A stretch of DNA of 64,000 nucleotides from Nocardia pseudobrasiliensis NBRC 108224 (GTDB taxonomy: Bacteria; Actinomycetota; Actinomycetes; Mycobacteriales; Mycobacteriaceae), in the NCBI RefSeq assembly GCF_001613105.1, contig NZ_BDBS01000023.1, forward strand, positions 62,001 through 126,000, read 5' to 3'. A model generated the notes under the pieces. The model saw nothing but the letters and a program-made list of their open reading frames with translations. It was not told the DNA's origin and did not search any database. Positions 33,492 through 41,295 of the stretch are shown here, piece by piece. Numbering within the stretch: the first letter of the stretch is position 1; each line of letters starts with the position of its first letter. The translations under genes were made by a program, and so were the position numbers.

Positions 33492-35084
33492 TCAGTTGGT
33501 ACTGAGTAAGAAGGCTAGCGGTCCGAGCGTCACGAAGATGCCCACGACGACGGCGATCACAGTGCTGAAGATGTCGTCGGTGCGGCGCAGTACCCGAACC
33601 AGGGCGACCAGTCCGAGGATCACCACCATCGCCAGCAGCAGGGCGACGAAGGGCAGCAGATCCCACATCTTCTCGAAACCCTTGAACAGCAACATTCCCG
33701 CGACCGCCGCGCCGACGGCCTGGCCGCCGAGGATCATCCACTGTTTGCGGTTCTCGTCCTCGGTCGCCTTGCGCGCCACGCGCGAACGGCGGGACACGGG
33801 GGTGCGGGTCCGGGTGGTCCGTCGGCGGGTGGGTTCGGCGTCCGGCTCGTCGTCCTCGACGTCGTCGCGCTCGGAATCGAGCGGGCGCAGCAGTTCGGTG
33901 CGATGTTCGACATCCTCGAGCACATCCGCGCCGCCGCGGCGCGGGCCGCGTTCGCCCGGACCGCCCATACCGCGACGATCGCCGCGCTCGGCCGCGTCGC
34001 GCATGAGATCTCCGGCGACCGTGGGACCGGCGAGCAGCTGCTGATCGCGATTGGCCGCCTGCCAGGCCGCGGTCGGGGGCTGATCCTCCGGTGCGGGGCG
34101 GCCGTTGCGCGCGGGGCGATCGGGTTCGGGCGGAGTTGGTCTTCGGGCCGACCACGCGGGCAGGCCGGGCTGGGGCGGACCCGGTTGGGGCGGGCCGTCC
34201 ACACCGTTGCGACGGCCGCCACGCAGCAGTCCGCCGCGATCGGGGCCGCCGCGATCCGGACGATCGGGAGCGCGTTCGGGACCGCGATCGAGTCCACGCT
34301 CCGGGCCCAGATCGAATCCGCCGAAGCCCCGTTCCGCGGACCGATCCCGGCGGACCGACGCGGGCGGCGAATCCGGCAGCGGCGCACGCGGATTCGGCTC
34401 GGGCGCCCGGGTGGGCGCCCAGGCCTGGGTCGGCGGGCCGACAGTGTCGTTCTGCGGCAACGGCCCTCGATACGGCCGCACCTCGGTGGTCTCCTCATCG
34501 GATTCGCGACGCCGACGCCGACCGCTCGCGGGTGCGTCGAGACCCGGCGCCGGGGCGTGCGAATTCGCGGCGGCCTGCGCGGCCTCCTGCGCCTCGAGCG
34601 CCTCCATCCGCTCGCGCCGCGCGCGTCGCCCGCCCGACGAGGGGGCCTGCGCGGCCGGTGAGGGCGGCCAGCCGAGTTCCGCGCTGTCCCGCGAATCGGG
34701 CACGGCGGGAGCGGAATAGGAACGTGGTTCGTACGACGGTGGATCGTAGGAGGGCGGTTCGTAGGAGGGTGGATCGTAGCTGGGCGTCGCGCTCGCGCCG
34801 TTGTGCGAGAGCGGATCGTAGTAGGAGATGGGCCCCGAAACCGGCGAATGCGACGGCTCGACCGGCGTCGACAGCGGGAAGGGCGGAATAGCCGGCGACT
34901 CGTCGGGTTCGGGCGCCGCGTGCGCGGAGGAACCCTCGGGTACGGCCGGGAGATCGCCGGTCAGATCGGTCACCGCGATACCGCGACCGCCGCGACGACG
35001 GCGGCCGCCGCTGCTGGACGGGACGCCCTGGCCGTTGCGGGCCAGTAGTTCGGCGACCGACAGCTGGTTCGATTCGTCACTCAT
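33492..35084 (-). CDS. proline-rich membrane protein
   Basis: 530 residues. The N-terminal about 430 residues are disordered and rich in Pro, Arg, Gly and Asp, with a local tandem repeat SYDPPSYEPPSYDPPSYEP near residues 100-125 and many RGG-like and PERGP runs. The last about 85 residues hold three membrane helices (QAVGAAVAGMLLF, LLPFVALLLAMVVILGLVAL, FSTVIAVVVGIFVTLGPLAFLL). The position and helix content match the Rv0497 group. The long cytoplasmic tail may be a scaffold. The gene overlaps ppx by four bases (ATGA). Confidence 0.8.
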   Translation of the reverse strand: MSDESNQLSVAELLARNGQGVPSSSGGRRRRGGRGIAVTDLTGDLPAVPEGSSAHAAPEPDESPAIPPFPLSTPVEPSHSPVSGPISYYDPLSHNGASATPSYDPPSYEPPSYDPPSYEPRSYSAPAVPDSRDSAELGWPPSPAAQAPSSGGRRARRERMEALEAQEAAQAAANSHAPAPGLDAPASGRRRRRESDEETTEVRPYRGPLPQNDTVGPPTQAWAPTRAPEPNPRAPLPDSPPASVRRDRSAERGFGGFDLGPERGLDRGPERAPDRPDRGGPDRGGLLRGGRRNGVDGPPQPGPPQPGLPAWSARRPTPPEPDRPARNGRPAPEDQPPTAAWQAANRDQQLLAGPTVAGDLMRDAAERGDRRGMGGPGERGPRRGGADVLEDVEHRTELLRPLDSERDDVEDDEPDAEPTRRRTTRTRTPVSRRSRVARKATEDENRKQWMILGGQAVGAAVAGMLLFKGFEKMWDLLPFVALLLAMVVILGLVALVRVLRRTDDIFSTVIAVVVGIFVTLGPLAFLLSTN

Positions 35085-36076
35085 CGCGACACCGTTTCAG
35101 TCGGGCCAGGAACCCCTTTGGGTCGGCCGTTGGCCGCATTGGGTTCGCTCTCGAGGTCGGTATCCAGTTTGCGCAGGATCAGTCCCTCTCGCAGCGCCCA
35201 GGGGCAAATTTCGAGAGTATCCAGCGATAACGCCCGCATACTCGCCTCCGCGACCAATGCGCCGGCCACCAACTGCTGTGACCGATCGGAGCTGACGCCC
35301 TCCAATTCCGCCCGGTCCGCGGCGGTCATCCGGGAGATGAACGCGATCAGCTGCCGCAGACCGGAACTGGTGAGGATACGCCGTTCCCGGGGTCCCGCGG
35401 CAGAGGGGGCGGCGCCGGTCAGCCGGGCCAGGGTGCGGAAGGTTTTCGAGGTTCCCACGGCCAGATCGGGGCGGCCGGGTTCGAGCAGCTGCTTCGCCGG
35501 GATGACCATCTCGGCGTCGAGCCAGTCGCGCAGCACCCCGACCCGGCGCTTACCGGGCGGATCCTCGCGCAGCCAGTCGCGGGTGAGTCGCCCCGCGCCG
35601 AGCGGCAGCGACAGGGCCACATCCGGCGCCTCGTCGCAGCCGTTGCTCATCTCGAGCGAGCCGCCGCCGATATCGAGATTCAGGATGCGCCCGGCGCTCC
35701 AGCCGTACCAGCGCCGGACGGCGAGGAAGGTCAGCCGCGCCTCGTCGGCGCCCGACAGCACCCGCAGCTCCACCCCGGTCTCGCGGCGGACCTGGGCCAG
35801 CACGGCATCGGAATTGGCGGCCTCGCGCACCGCGGAGGTGGCGAACGGCATCAGCTGAATGCAGCCGGAAGTCTTTGCGATACTGGCGAATTCGGCCACC
35901 GTCTTGGTCAGCCGGTGGGCTCCCTCGGGCGTGATGCAACCCTCGTCGTCGATATTCTCCGACAGGCGCAGGGTCGCCTTGGTCGAACTCATCGGCATCG
36001 GGTGGCCACCCCGATGCGCGTCCACCACGAGCAGGTGGACGGTATTGCTTCCCACATCGAGCACACCGAGCCGCAC
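35081..36076 (-). CDS. Ppx/GppA-family phosphatase
   Basis: 331 residues. The actin-like ATPase fold has the two phosphate loops VGSNTVHLLVVD (N-terminus) and LDIGGGSLEMSNG (about residue 140), plus the conserved LPLGAGRLTRDWL and LASLDTLEICPWALREGLIL-type ending. It hydrolyses the terminal phosphate of polyphosphate or (p)ppGpp precursors. Rv0496 occupies this position. It is close to the SenX3-RegX3 phosphate system, as in mycobacteria. The GTG at 36076 lacks a clear ribosome site. It is divergent from the gene at 36177. Confidence 0.88.
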   Translation of the reverse strand: MRLGVLDVGSNTVHLLVVDAHRGGHPMPMSSTKATLRLSENIDDEGCITPEGAHRLTKTVAEFASIAKTSGCIQLMPFATSAVREAANSDAVLAQVRRETGVELRVLSGADEARLTFLAVRRWYGWSAGRILNLDIGGGSLEMSNGCDEAPDVALSLPLGAGRLTRDWLREDPPGKRRVGVLRDWLDAEMVIPAKQLLEPGRPDLAVGTSKTFRTLARLTGAAPSAAGPRERRILTSSGLRQLIAFISRMTAADRAELEGVSSDRSQQLVAGALVAEASMRALSLDTLEICPWALREGLILRKLDTDLESEPNAANGRPKGVPGPTETVSR

Positions 36077-36176
36077 ATAGACACGGTACTGGGTGCGGCA
36101 CCTCCCCCGGGCAACTCCGCGACAGCAAGGCCCCGTGACGGCGCTCGAGCGGCGGGAACTGTTAGCGTCTGGCGAT

Positions 36177-37052
36177 GTGACGGTAGGAGCATCCGCGAGC
36201 GGTCCGACCGGGCTGCGACCAGCGGCGAAGATCGATCCCAGTCCGGAGGTCGATCTCGACTTCCCTCGGGAGTGGATCGAATTCGTCGATCCGGCAAATC
36301 AAGAGCACACGATCGTCGCCGACCTGACGTGGCTGCTGTCGCGCTGGACGTGCGTATTCGGCACGCCCGCCTGTCAGGGCATCATCGAGGGCCGCCCCGA
36401 TGACGGTTGCTGTTCGCACGGCGCGTTCCTCTGCGACGACGACGATCGCAAGAAGCTGCAGAAGGCTGTGAAAATGCTCACACCGCAGGACTGGCAGCTG
36501 ATGGACGAGGCGCGCGACGCCAGCGGAAAGGTCCGCAAGAAGCACTATCTCGAGGAGGACGAGCTCGACGACGAGCCCGCGATCCGCACCCGCCGCTACG
36601 ACGGCGCCTGCATCTTCCTCAACCGCCCGGGTTTCGCCGGTGGCATCGGCTGCGCCCTGCATTCCATGGCCCTGCGCACCGGACTCGAACCGCTGACCGT
36701 GAAACCCGAGGTCTGCTGGCAGCTGCCGATCCGCCGCACCCAGGACTGGGTGGAGCGGCCCGACGGCGAGGAGATTCTGCGCACGGTCATCACCGAATAC
36801 GACCGCCGCGGATGGGGTCCGGGCGGTGAGGATCTGCACTGGTACTGCAGCGGCTCCCCCGACGCCCATGTCGGCTCCCGCCCGGTCTGGCAGTCCTACG
36901 CCCCCGAACTCGTCGAACTCATCGGCCAGCCCGCCTACGACGAATTGGCCCGGCACTGCAAACGCCGGGAGGGCTTGGGGCTGATCGCGATCCATCCGGC
37001 CACGATGGTGGCGGACGAGCGTACCCATGGGAATACCCAGCGCGACAACTGA
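36177..37052 (+). CDS. conserved cysteine-rich protein (Rv0495c-like), unknown function
   Basis: 291 residues from GTG 36177. The region RWTCVFGTPACQGIIEG and DGCCSHGAFLCDDDD clusters five cysteines and looks like a metal or iron-sulfur site; further cysteines occur at GACIFLNRPG, GIGCALHS and EVCWQLP. The start was chosen because TAGCGT (36163-36168) stands eight bases before it, the pattern of leaderless genes elsewhere in this window; GTG 36135 is the alternative. It is divergent from ppx. Its stop lies inside the dispersed repeat described at 37045. Confidence 0.75.
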   Translation: MTVGASASGPTGLRPAAKIDPSPEVDLDFPREWIEFVDPANQEHTIVADLTWLLSRWTCVFGTPACQGIIEGRPDDGCCSHGAFLCDDDDRKKLQKAVKMLTPQDWQLMDEARDASGKVRKKHYLEEDELDDEPAIRTRRYDGACIFLNRPGFAGGIGCALHSMALRTGLEPLTVKPEVCWQLPIRRTQDWVERPDGEEILRTVITEYDRRGWGPGGEDLHWYCSGSPDAHVGSRPVWQSYAPELVELIGQPAYDELARHCKRREGLGLIAIHPATMVADERTHGNTQRDN

Positions 37053-37180
37053 TTTCGTAGGTACATGGGTAACTCACCGGGAACGCCCAAGAGCCGTCCC
37101 GTTACCGACGCAGGACCTGTGACCGAGCCGAGCGGCGCCGACTCGTATGGCCAGAAACGCGGGGAGGCGGTGCAGCGCGC
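37045..37180 (+). repeat. dispersed repeat, copy A (partner at 63069)
   Basis: About 136 bp match 63069-63204 over their whole length without a net gap (by eye roughly three quarters identical). Shared blocks are ACAACTGATTTCG, CCGGGAACGCCCAA, CGCAGGACCTGTGACC, GTATGGCC and GAGGCGG. The CGGGA of the second block can pair with TCCCG 14-20 bases later in both copies, although the intervening bases differ. In this copy the 5' edge contains the stop codon of the upstream gene, and the 3' edge supplies the GGGGAGG ribosome site of the FMN reductase. An open frame starting at ATG 37065 runs through it into the reductase. Confidence 0.75.
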
Positions 37181-37703
37181 TCATCTTCTGCTGATCTCCG
37201 GTAGCACGCGCCCCGGCTCGTCCAATACCGCCGCGCTGCGGGCCGTCGCGACGGTCGCGCCCGGGGATATTTCGACCGAGCTGTATACCGGCCTGGAGAA
37301 ACTGCCCGCCTTCGTACCCGGCGATCAGCCGTCACCGCCCGCGGTGGCCGAATTGCGCGAGCGATTGGCCGCCGCGGATGCGGTGCTGTTCTGTACGCCC
37401 GAATACGCCGGCCTGATTCCGGGCAGCCTGAAGAATCTGCTCGAGTGGACCGTCGGCACGGCCGATCTGTACGAAAAGCCCGTGGCGTGGATCAATGTCG
37501 CCGCGCCGGGCCGAGGCGAGGGCGCGATCGAATCGCTGCGCACCGTACTCGGATATGTGGGCGCGACGATCATCGACAATGCGTGCGTCCGAATCACCGT
37601 GCCGCACGGCGCGGTCGAATCCGACGGCACGGTGTCCGATTCGAATGTGCGCGCGGAATTGGCCGCCACGATTACCGCGATCGGCAAATATCTGGACCGC
37701 TGA
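37170..37703 (+). CDS. NADPH-dependent FMN reductase-family protein
   Basis: 177 residues of a flavodoxin-like fold: LLLISGSTRPGSSNTAAL binds the FMN phosphate, and CTPEYAGLIPGSLKNLLEW is the characteristic isoalloxazine loop. It likely reduces FMN or quinones with NAD(P)H. GTG 37170 was chosen since it gives the family length and is preceded by GGGGAGG. The frame is open upstream to 37065 through the dispersed repeat, so an N-terminally extended form of 212 residues is possible. Rv0494-0495 context is not conserved here. Confidence 0.83.
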   Translation: MQRAHLLLISGSTRPGSSNTAALRAVATVAPGDISTELYTGLEKLPAFVPGDQPSPPAVAELRERLAAADAVLFCTPEYAGLIPGSLKNLLEWTVGTADLYEKPVAWINVAAPGRGEGAIESLRTVLGYVGATIIDNACVRITVPHGAVESDGTVSDSNVRAELAATITAIGKYLDR

Positions 37704-37751
37704 CCAGACACTGCCTCGCCATGAAAGATTCACCTCGACGTGGTAGGCATC

Positions 37752-38093
37752 ATGTCCATGATGAGGAAATTCTTGGCCACGGCCGCCCTGGCCGCGGGCG
37801 CCGCGCTGGCTGTCGTCCCCGCCGCGCACGCCGACCCCAACACCGATCCCAACAGCTACTCGTTGCAGAACGAGAACTTCGTCGTCTACACCGATCCGGC
37901 CGTCCTGCAGGCGAAGGAGGCCGGTAAGCAGGTCATCGTGAGCCCGTACGGCACCTCGCGGCCGATCGCCTGCCACGACGTCCCCGCCGGCGCGCCGGTG
38001 GACGACTGCTGGCAGCGCGACGACTTCGGCTGGTTCCCGCTGTCGAAGACCGAGCTGCCGCAGATCGGCACCGCCTGGGTGCACGTCGTCTAG
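37752..38093 (+). CDS. small secreted protein, paralogue 1
   Basis: 113 residues. The signal peptide (MMRKFLATAALAAGAALAVVPAAHA) is cleaved after Ala-His-Ala. The mature part of about 85 residues has two cysteines, in SPYGTSRPIACHDV and VDDCWQRDD, which may form a disulfide. The same SPYGTS-x2-Ile-x-Cys ... Asp-Cys-x-Gln pattern occurs in the next gene, so the two are tandem paralogues. Several ATG codons (37752, 37758, 37761) could start it. No family recognised. Confidence 0.7.
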   Translation: MSMMRKFLATAALAAGAALAVVPAAHADPNTDPNSYSLQNENFVVYTDPAVLQAKEAGKQVIVSPYGTSRPIACHDVPAGAPVDDCWQRDDFGWFPLSKTELPQIGTAWVHVV

Positions 38094-38179
38094 TCGGACC
38101 GCCCGTCGCGGATCGTCGATACCGCGGCGGGCAAAATTAGCTATGTAATAGCTGATCGTTATCGCGCGATAGGAGGAGC

Positions 38180-38527
38180 ATGAAGAAGTCGATCCTCGTC
38201 GCCGCGGCGATAGCCGCCGGCGCTGTCATGTTCGTCGCCCCGGTCGCCAACGCGGATCCGTCCCCGGACGATCCGTACGGCTGGAACGCCTATCAGGACC
38301 GGACCGATTCGTTCGTCTCGCCCCTTGACCCCGGCGCGTATTTCGATCCCGCCAAGGTCTACAAATCGCTGCTGATCAGCCCGTACGGCACCAGTCATTA
38401 CATCGAGTGCCGCGGTGACGGGCATTACGTCAAGATGCACGACTGCCGGCAGTACGACGACAACGGCAATCCGCACAACCTGAACCTGGTGGCGAATCCG
38501 ATTCGCCCCCTGTACATCTACAACTGA
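38180..38527 (+). CDS. small secreted protein, paralogue 2
   Basis: 115 residues. The signal peptide (MKKSILVAAAIAAGAVMFVAPVANA) is cleaved after Ala-Asn-Ala. The mature part shares LISPYGTSHYIEC and HDCRQYDDNG with the preceding gene, suggesting one duplication and a conserved disulfide. AGGAGGAGC directly before ATG 38180 is a strong ribosome site. A terminator follows at 38541. Mature ends are Tyr-rich (RPLYIYN). Function unknown. Confidence 0.72.
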   Translation: MKKSILVAAAIAAGAVMFVAPVANADPSPDDPYGWNAYQDRTDSFVSPLDPGAYFDPAKVYKSLLISPYGTSHYIECRGDGHYVKMHDCRQYDDNGNPHNLNLVANPIRPLYIYN

Positions 38528-38540
38528 TTTCCAGACCGGA

Positions 38541-38570
38541 AACCGCGGCCGCCGAGGGGCGGCCGCGGTT
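38541..38570. terminator. bidirectional terminator between secreted protein and regX3
   Basis: A perfect 13-bp stem AACCGCGGCCGCC (38541-38553) / GGCGGCCGCGGTT (38558-38570) with loop GAGG and TT on the + side. It separates convergent genes. Confidence 0.88.
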
Positions 38571-38584
38571 TTCGCTGTATCCGA

Positions 38585-39274
38585 TCAGGCCTCGAGCTTG
38601 TAACCCAGCCCGCGCACGGTCACCAGATGCTCCGGCTTGGCCGGATCCGCCTCGATCTTCGAACGCAGCCGCTTCACATGCACATCGAGGGTCTTGGTGT
38701 CGCCGACATAGTCCGCGCCCCAGACTCGATCGATGAGCTGGCCGCGGGTCAGCACCCGGCCGGAATTGCGCAGCAGATATTCGAGCAGATCGAATTCCTT
38801 GAGCGGCAGGGTGACCGGCTTGCCGTTCACCTGCACGGTGTGCCGATCGACATCCATGCGCACCGGCCCCGCCTCCAGTACGCCGCTCTCGTTCGAGCCG
38901 TCGACATCCTCACCGGCGCCGCGGCGCAGCACGGCGCGAATGCGCGCGATCAACTCGCGCGACGAATACGGCTTGGTGACGTAATCGTCGGCGCCGAGCT
39001 CCAACCCGACCACCTTGTCGATCTCGCTGTCGCGGGCGGTCACCATGATCACCGGAACGCTGCTGCGCGTCCGCAGCTGCTTGCACACATCGGTGCCGCT
39101 CATGCCGGGCAGCATGAGGTCGAGCAGCACGATATCGGCGCCCGAGCGGTCGAATTCGGCCAGCGCGGACGGGCCGTCGCCGACTACCGTGACCTCGAAC
39201 CCCTCCTTGCGCAGCAGAAATGCGAGCGGATCGGCCAGCGACTCCTCGTCCTCGACGATCAGGACACTCGTCAT
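38585..39274 (-). CDS. regX3: response regulator RegX3
   Basis: 229 residues. The receiver domain has acidic pocket Glu8-Asp9, phosphoacceptor Asp52 (VLLDLMLPGMSG) and Lys101 (YVTKPYS). An OmpR-type winged-helix DNA-binding domain follows (about 130-229, GRVLTRGQLIDRVWGADYVGD, DVHVKRLRSKIE). It is the partner of SenX3 in phosphate-limitation signalling. Its start overlaps the senX3 stop (ATGA). In M. tuberculosis the two genes are separated by MIRU repeats; here they overlap. Confidence 0.95.
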   Translation of the reverse strand: MTSVLIVEDEESLADPLAFLLRKEGFEVTVVGDGPSALAEFDRSGADIVLLDLMLPGMSGTDVCKQLRTRSSVPVIMVTARDSEIDKVVGLELGADDYVTKPYSSRELIARIRAVLRRGAGEDVDGSNESGVLEAGPVRMDVDRHTVQVNGKPVTLPLKEFDLLEYLLRNSGRVLTRGQLIDRVWGADYVGDTKTLDVHVKRLRSKIEADPAKPEHLVTVRGLGYKLEA

Positions 39275-40527
39275 CGGGTTGCCTCCACACCATTGGGTCT
39301 GGCCCGCCCTGCGGGGCGCGGACCTGTTTCCTTCTTGCCCACCTGGATGGCGGTGGGGCCCTTTTTCTCCGCCGGGTTGACGGAATTCTGGTCGTCGGTT
39401 TCGACCGCGGGGATGCGCAGCGTGAACGTCGAGCCGGTCCCCAGCTTGCTCCACAGGGTGATTTCACCGTTGTGATTGGCGGCCACGTGTTTGACGATAG
39501 CCAGGCCGAGACCGGTCCCGCCGGTGGCTCGCGAACGGGCCTTGTCGGCGCGGAAAAAGCGCTCGAACACCCGCTCCTGATCCTCTTTGGCGATTCCGAT
39601 ACCGCGGTCGGTGACCGCGACGTTCACATGTCCGCCGCGCAGCGATCGGCTCACCGAGACGTGCGATCCCTTGGGCGAATAGTTGATGGCGTTCTCGACC
39701 AGATTCGACAGCGCGGTCACCAGCAGCGTCTCGTCGCCGAGCATTTCCAAACCGCTGTTGCGATCGGTGCTCACGGTGATTCCGGCGGCCTCGGCCGCGG
39801 TGCGTGAGCGCTCGATGGCCGCATTGACCACGGTATCCACATCGACGGCCTCGAGCTGCGGCAGTTTCTCCGCGCCCTGCAGCCGCGACAGCGCGATCAA
39901 TTCGGTGACCATCTTGCCCATGCGCCGGGTCTCGCCCAGCAGGCGCTCGCCGAAATGGCGCACCGAATCCGGATCGTCGGCCGATTCCATCAGGGCCTCG
40001 GCCAGCAGGCTCATCGCGCCGACGGGCGTCTTGAGTTCGTGGCTGACATTGGCCACGAAATCGCGCCGGGTCGCCTCCATCCGCGCCTGTTCGGAATCGT
40101 CGTCGGCGAACAGCACAACGAAGCTGGAACCCTCGCGCGAGAGCGGCCGGGCCACACCGCGCACGGCGATGCGCCCGCGCCCGGGCACCGGATGTTTGGC
40201 GGTCACGTCGAAGTCGGCGCTCTCGCCCGAGGCGATGACCTTCTCCACCGCGGCCCACGCGCGCTCGTCGAGCAGCCGGTCCTTGACCAGGCCGAGCTCC
40301 TCGGCTCGCGGATTCACCAGCACCACATCGCGATATTCGTCGACGACCGCGATACCGCTCTCCGAGGCGAGCACGATCAGATCGAGCACCTGGGACATGG
40401 TCAGCCCCGTATCGGCCTCGCGGCGCTGGGCCTGACGGGCATTGACGTAAGGGATGAGCAGACCACCGACGGCCAGACCTACGACGGCCGCGAGAATTGC
40501 CAGCAGCACGGCCTGGGGAACGCTCAC
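39271..40527 (-). CDS. senX3: sensor histidine kinase SenX3
   Basis: 418 residues. One clear N-terminal membrane helix (about 5-27) is followed by a PAS-like domain (SGIAVVDEYRDVVLVNPRAEEL), the HisKA domain with His163 in VSHELKTPVGAM, and the ATPase with NLVENAINYS, DRGIGIAKEDQERVFERFFR and GTGLGLAIVKH. It senses phosphate status with the Pst system and phosphorylates RegX3. A set of three 11-bp GTT-type repeats lies 82-114 bp upstream (40609-40641). The C-terminal tail is rich in Lys and Pro. Confidence 0.94.
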   Translation of the reverse strand: MSVPQAVLLAILAAVVGLAVGGLLIPYVNARQAQRREADTGLTMSQVLDLIVLASESGIAVVDEYRDVVLVNPRAEELGLVKDRLLDERAWAAVEKVIASGESADFDVTAKHPVPGRGRIAVRGVARPLSREGSSFVVLFADDDSEQARMEATRRDFVANVSHELKTPVGAMSLLAEALMESADDPDSVRHFGERLLGETRRMGKMVTELIALSRLQGAEKLPQLEAVDVDTVVNAAIERSRTAAEAAGITVSTDRNSGLEMLGDETLLVTALSNLVENAINYSPKGSHVSVSRSLRGGHVNVAVTDRGIGIAKEDQERVFERFFRADKARSRATGGTGLGLAIVKHVAANHNGEITLWSKLGTGSTFTLRIPAVETDDQNSVNPAEKKGPTAIQVGKKETGPRPAGRARPNGVEATR

Positions 40528-40827
40528 AATTGAATCGTACGATCGCGGAAGCGCTCACCAAGTCCGGGTTCGCGAAGTTTCGCGCAGGTCACGGGGGCTT
40601 ATGCGGTTGTTAGCCGGGTGTTTACGCAGAGTTCGGCCTGTCCGGAGGCGATTCCGGACGGCGGTTCTGCCCGCGTATCACGATCTCGCGGGCACTTTTC
40701 CTTGCGGCACCGCTCATCTCACCAGTGCGCGAAGCCGACGTGAACTGTGATCCATTGTGCCGCGCGCAGTGGCCGACACCGCAGCCGAGGAAGACTGTGA
40801 TATGCGCCTCATTCGTCGCGACTGGTC
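40528..40827. other. intergenic region upstream of senX3
   Basis: 300 bp between the senX3 start and the HxlR gene stop. It contains the PHO-box-like repeats at 40609-40641 and, near 40635-40665, a short GTTCGGCCTGTCCGGAGGCG palindromic stretch. I see no gene in it. Confidence 0.6.
40609..40641 (+). promoter_or_regulatory. PHO-box-like triple 11-bp direct repeat (candidate RegX3 site)
   Basis: Three adjacent 11-bp units, GTTAGCCGGGT, GTTTACGCAGA and GTTCGGCCTGT, each starting GTT, in the spacing of Pho-type boxes bound by PhoP/RegX3 regulators (consensus GTTCACC-N4). Conservation beyond GTT is only partial. It lies upstream of senX3 and so could mediate autoregulation. Confidence 0.45.
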
Positions 40828-41205
40828 TCATTCCTCGTCGAGCCCGGCCAGCCCCGCGCTGACGGATTCGCCGTGCTCACGCACCCATTCTCCCAGGGCG
40901 TACAGCGGACCGAGCAGATCTCTTCCCGCCGCGGTCAATTCGTATTCCACCCGGGGCGGGGCCTCGGCGTAGCGATGCCGCTGCACCAGCCGCATGGCCT
41001 GCATGCGCCGCAGGGTCTGGGTGAGCATCTTCTGGCTGATGCCGCCGATCGTCTCGCGCAGCTCACCCGGGCGCATCGGGCCGTTGCGCAGCGCGTACAC
41101 GATCACCGCCAGCCAGGAGTTGCCGAACAGATCCATACCGAGCCGGGCCGGGCAGTCGGCCACGAAATCACCATAGGGCGGAAACGTCACCCCTGTTGTC
41201 GTCAC
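40828..41205 (-). CDS. HxlR-family transcriptional regulator
   Basis: 125 residues with a winged HTH. Near the start, CPARLGMDLFGNSWLAVIVYALRNGPMRPGELRETIGGISQKMLTQTLRRM contains the family's single Cys (Cys18) and the HTH. It is divergent from the NADP-binding oxidoreductase gene (90 bp apart), its likely target. HxlR proteins often sense aldehydes or oxidants through that cysteine, so a redox or electrophile signal is plausible. The C-terminus is acidic (LAGLDEE). Confidence 0.85.
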   Translation of the reverse strand: MTTTGVTFPPYGDFVADCPARLGMDLFGNSWLAVIVYALRNGPMRPGELRETIGGISQKMLTQTLRRMQAMRLVQRHRYAEAPPRVEYELTAAGRDLLGPLYALGEWVREHGESVSAGLAGLDEE

Positions 41206-41295
41206 CGTTCCAGCTTGCCGGATCCATTGCGCACCCGGGGGTGCCCATCGGAACTTCTAGCGTCGGCTCCGACATCCGTCGAACAAGGAGTTGCC

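Noticed and set aside
37045..37180. Known riboswitch (cobalamin, ydaO, SAM) for the dispersed repeat
   Set aside because: I could not match it to any consensus core I know, and copy B has no downstream gene in the same direction.
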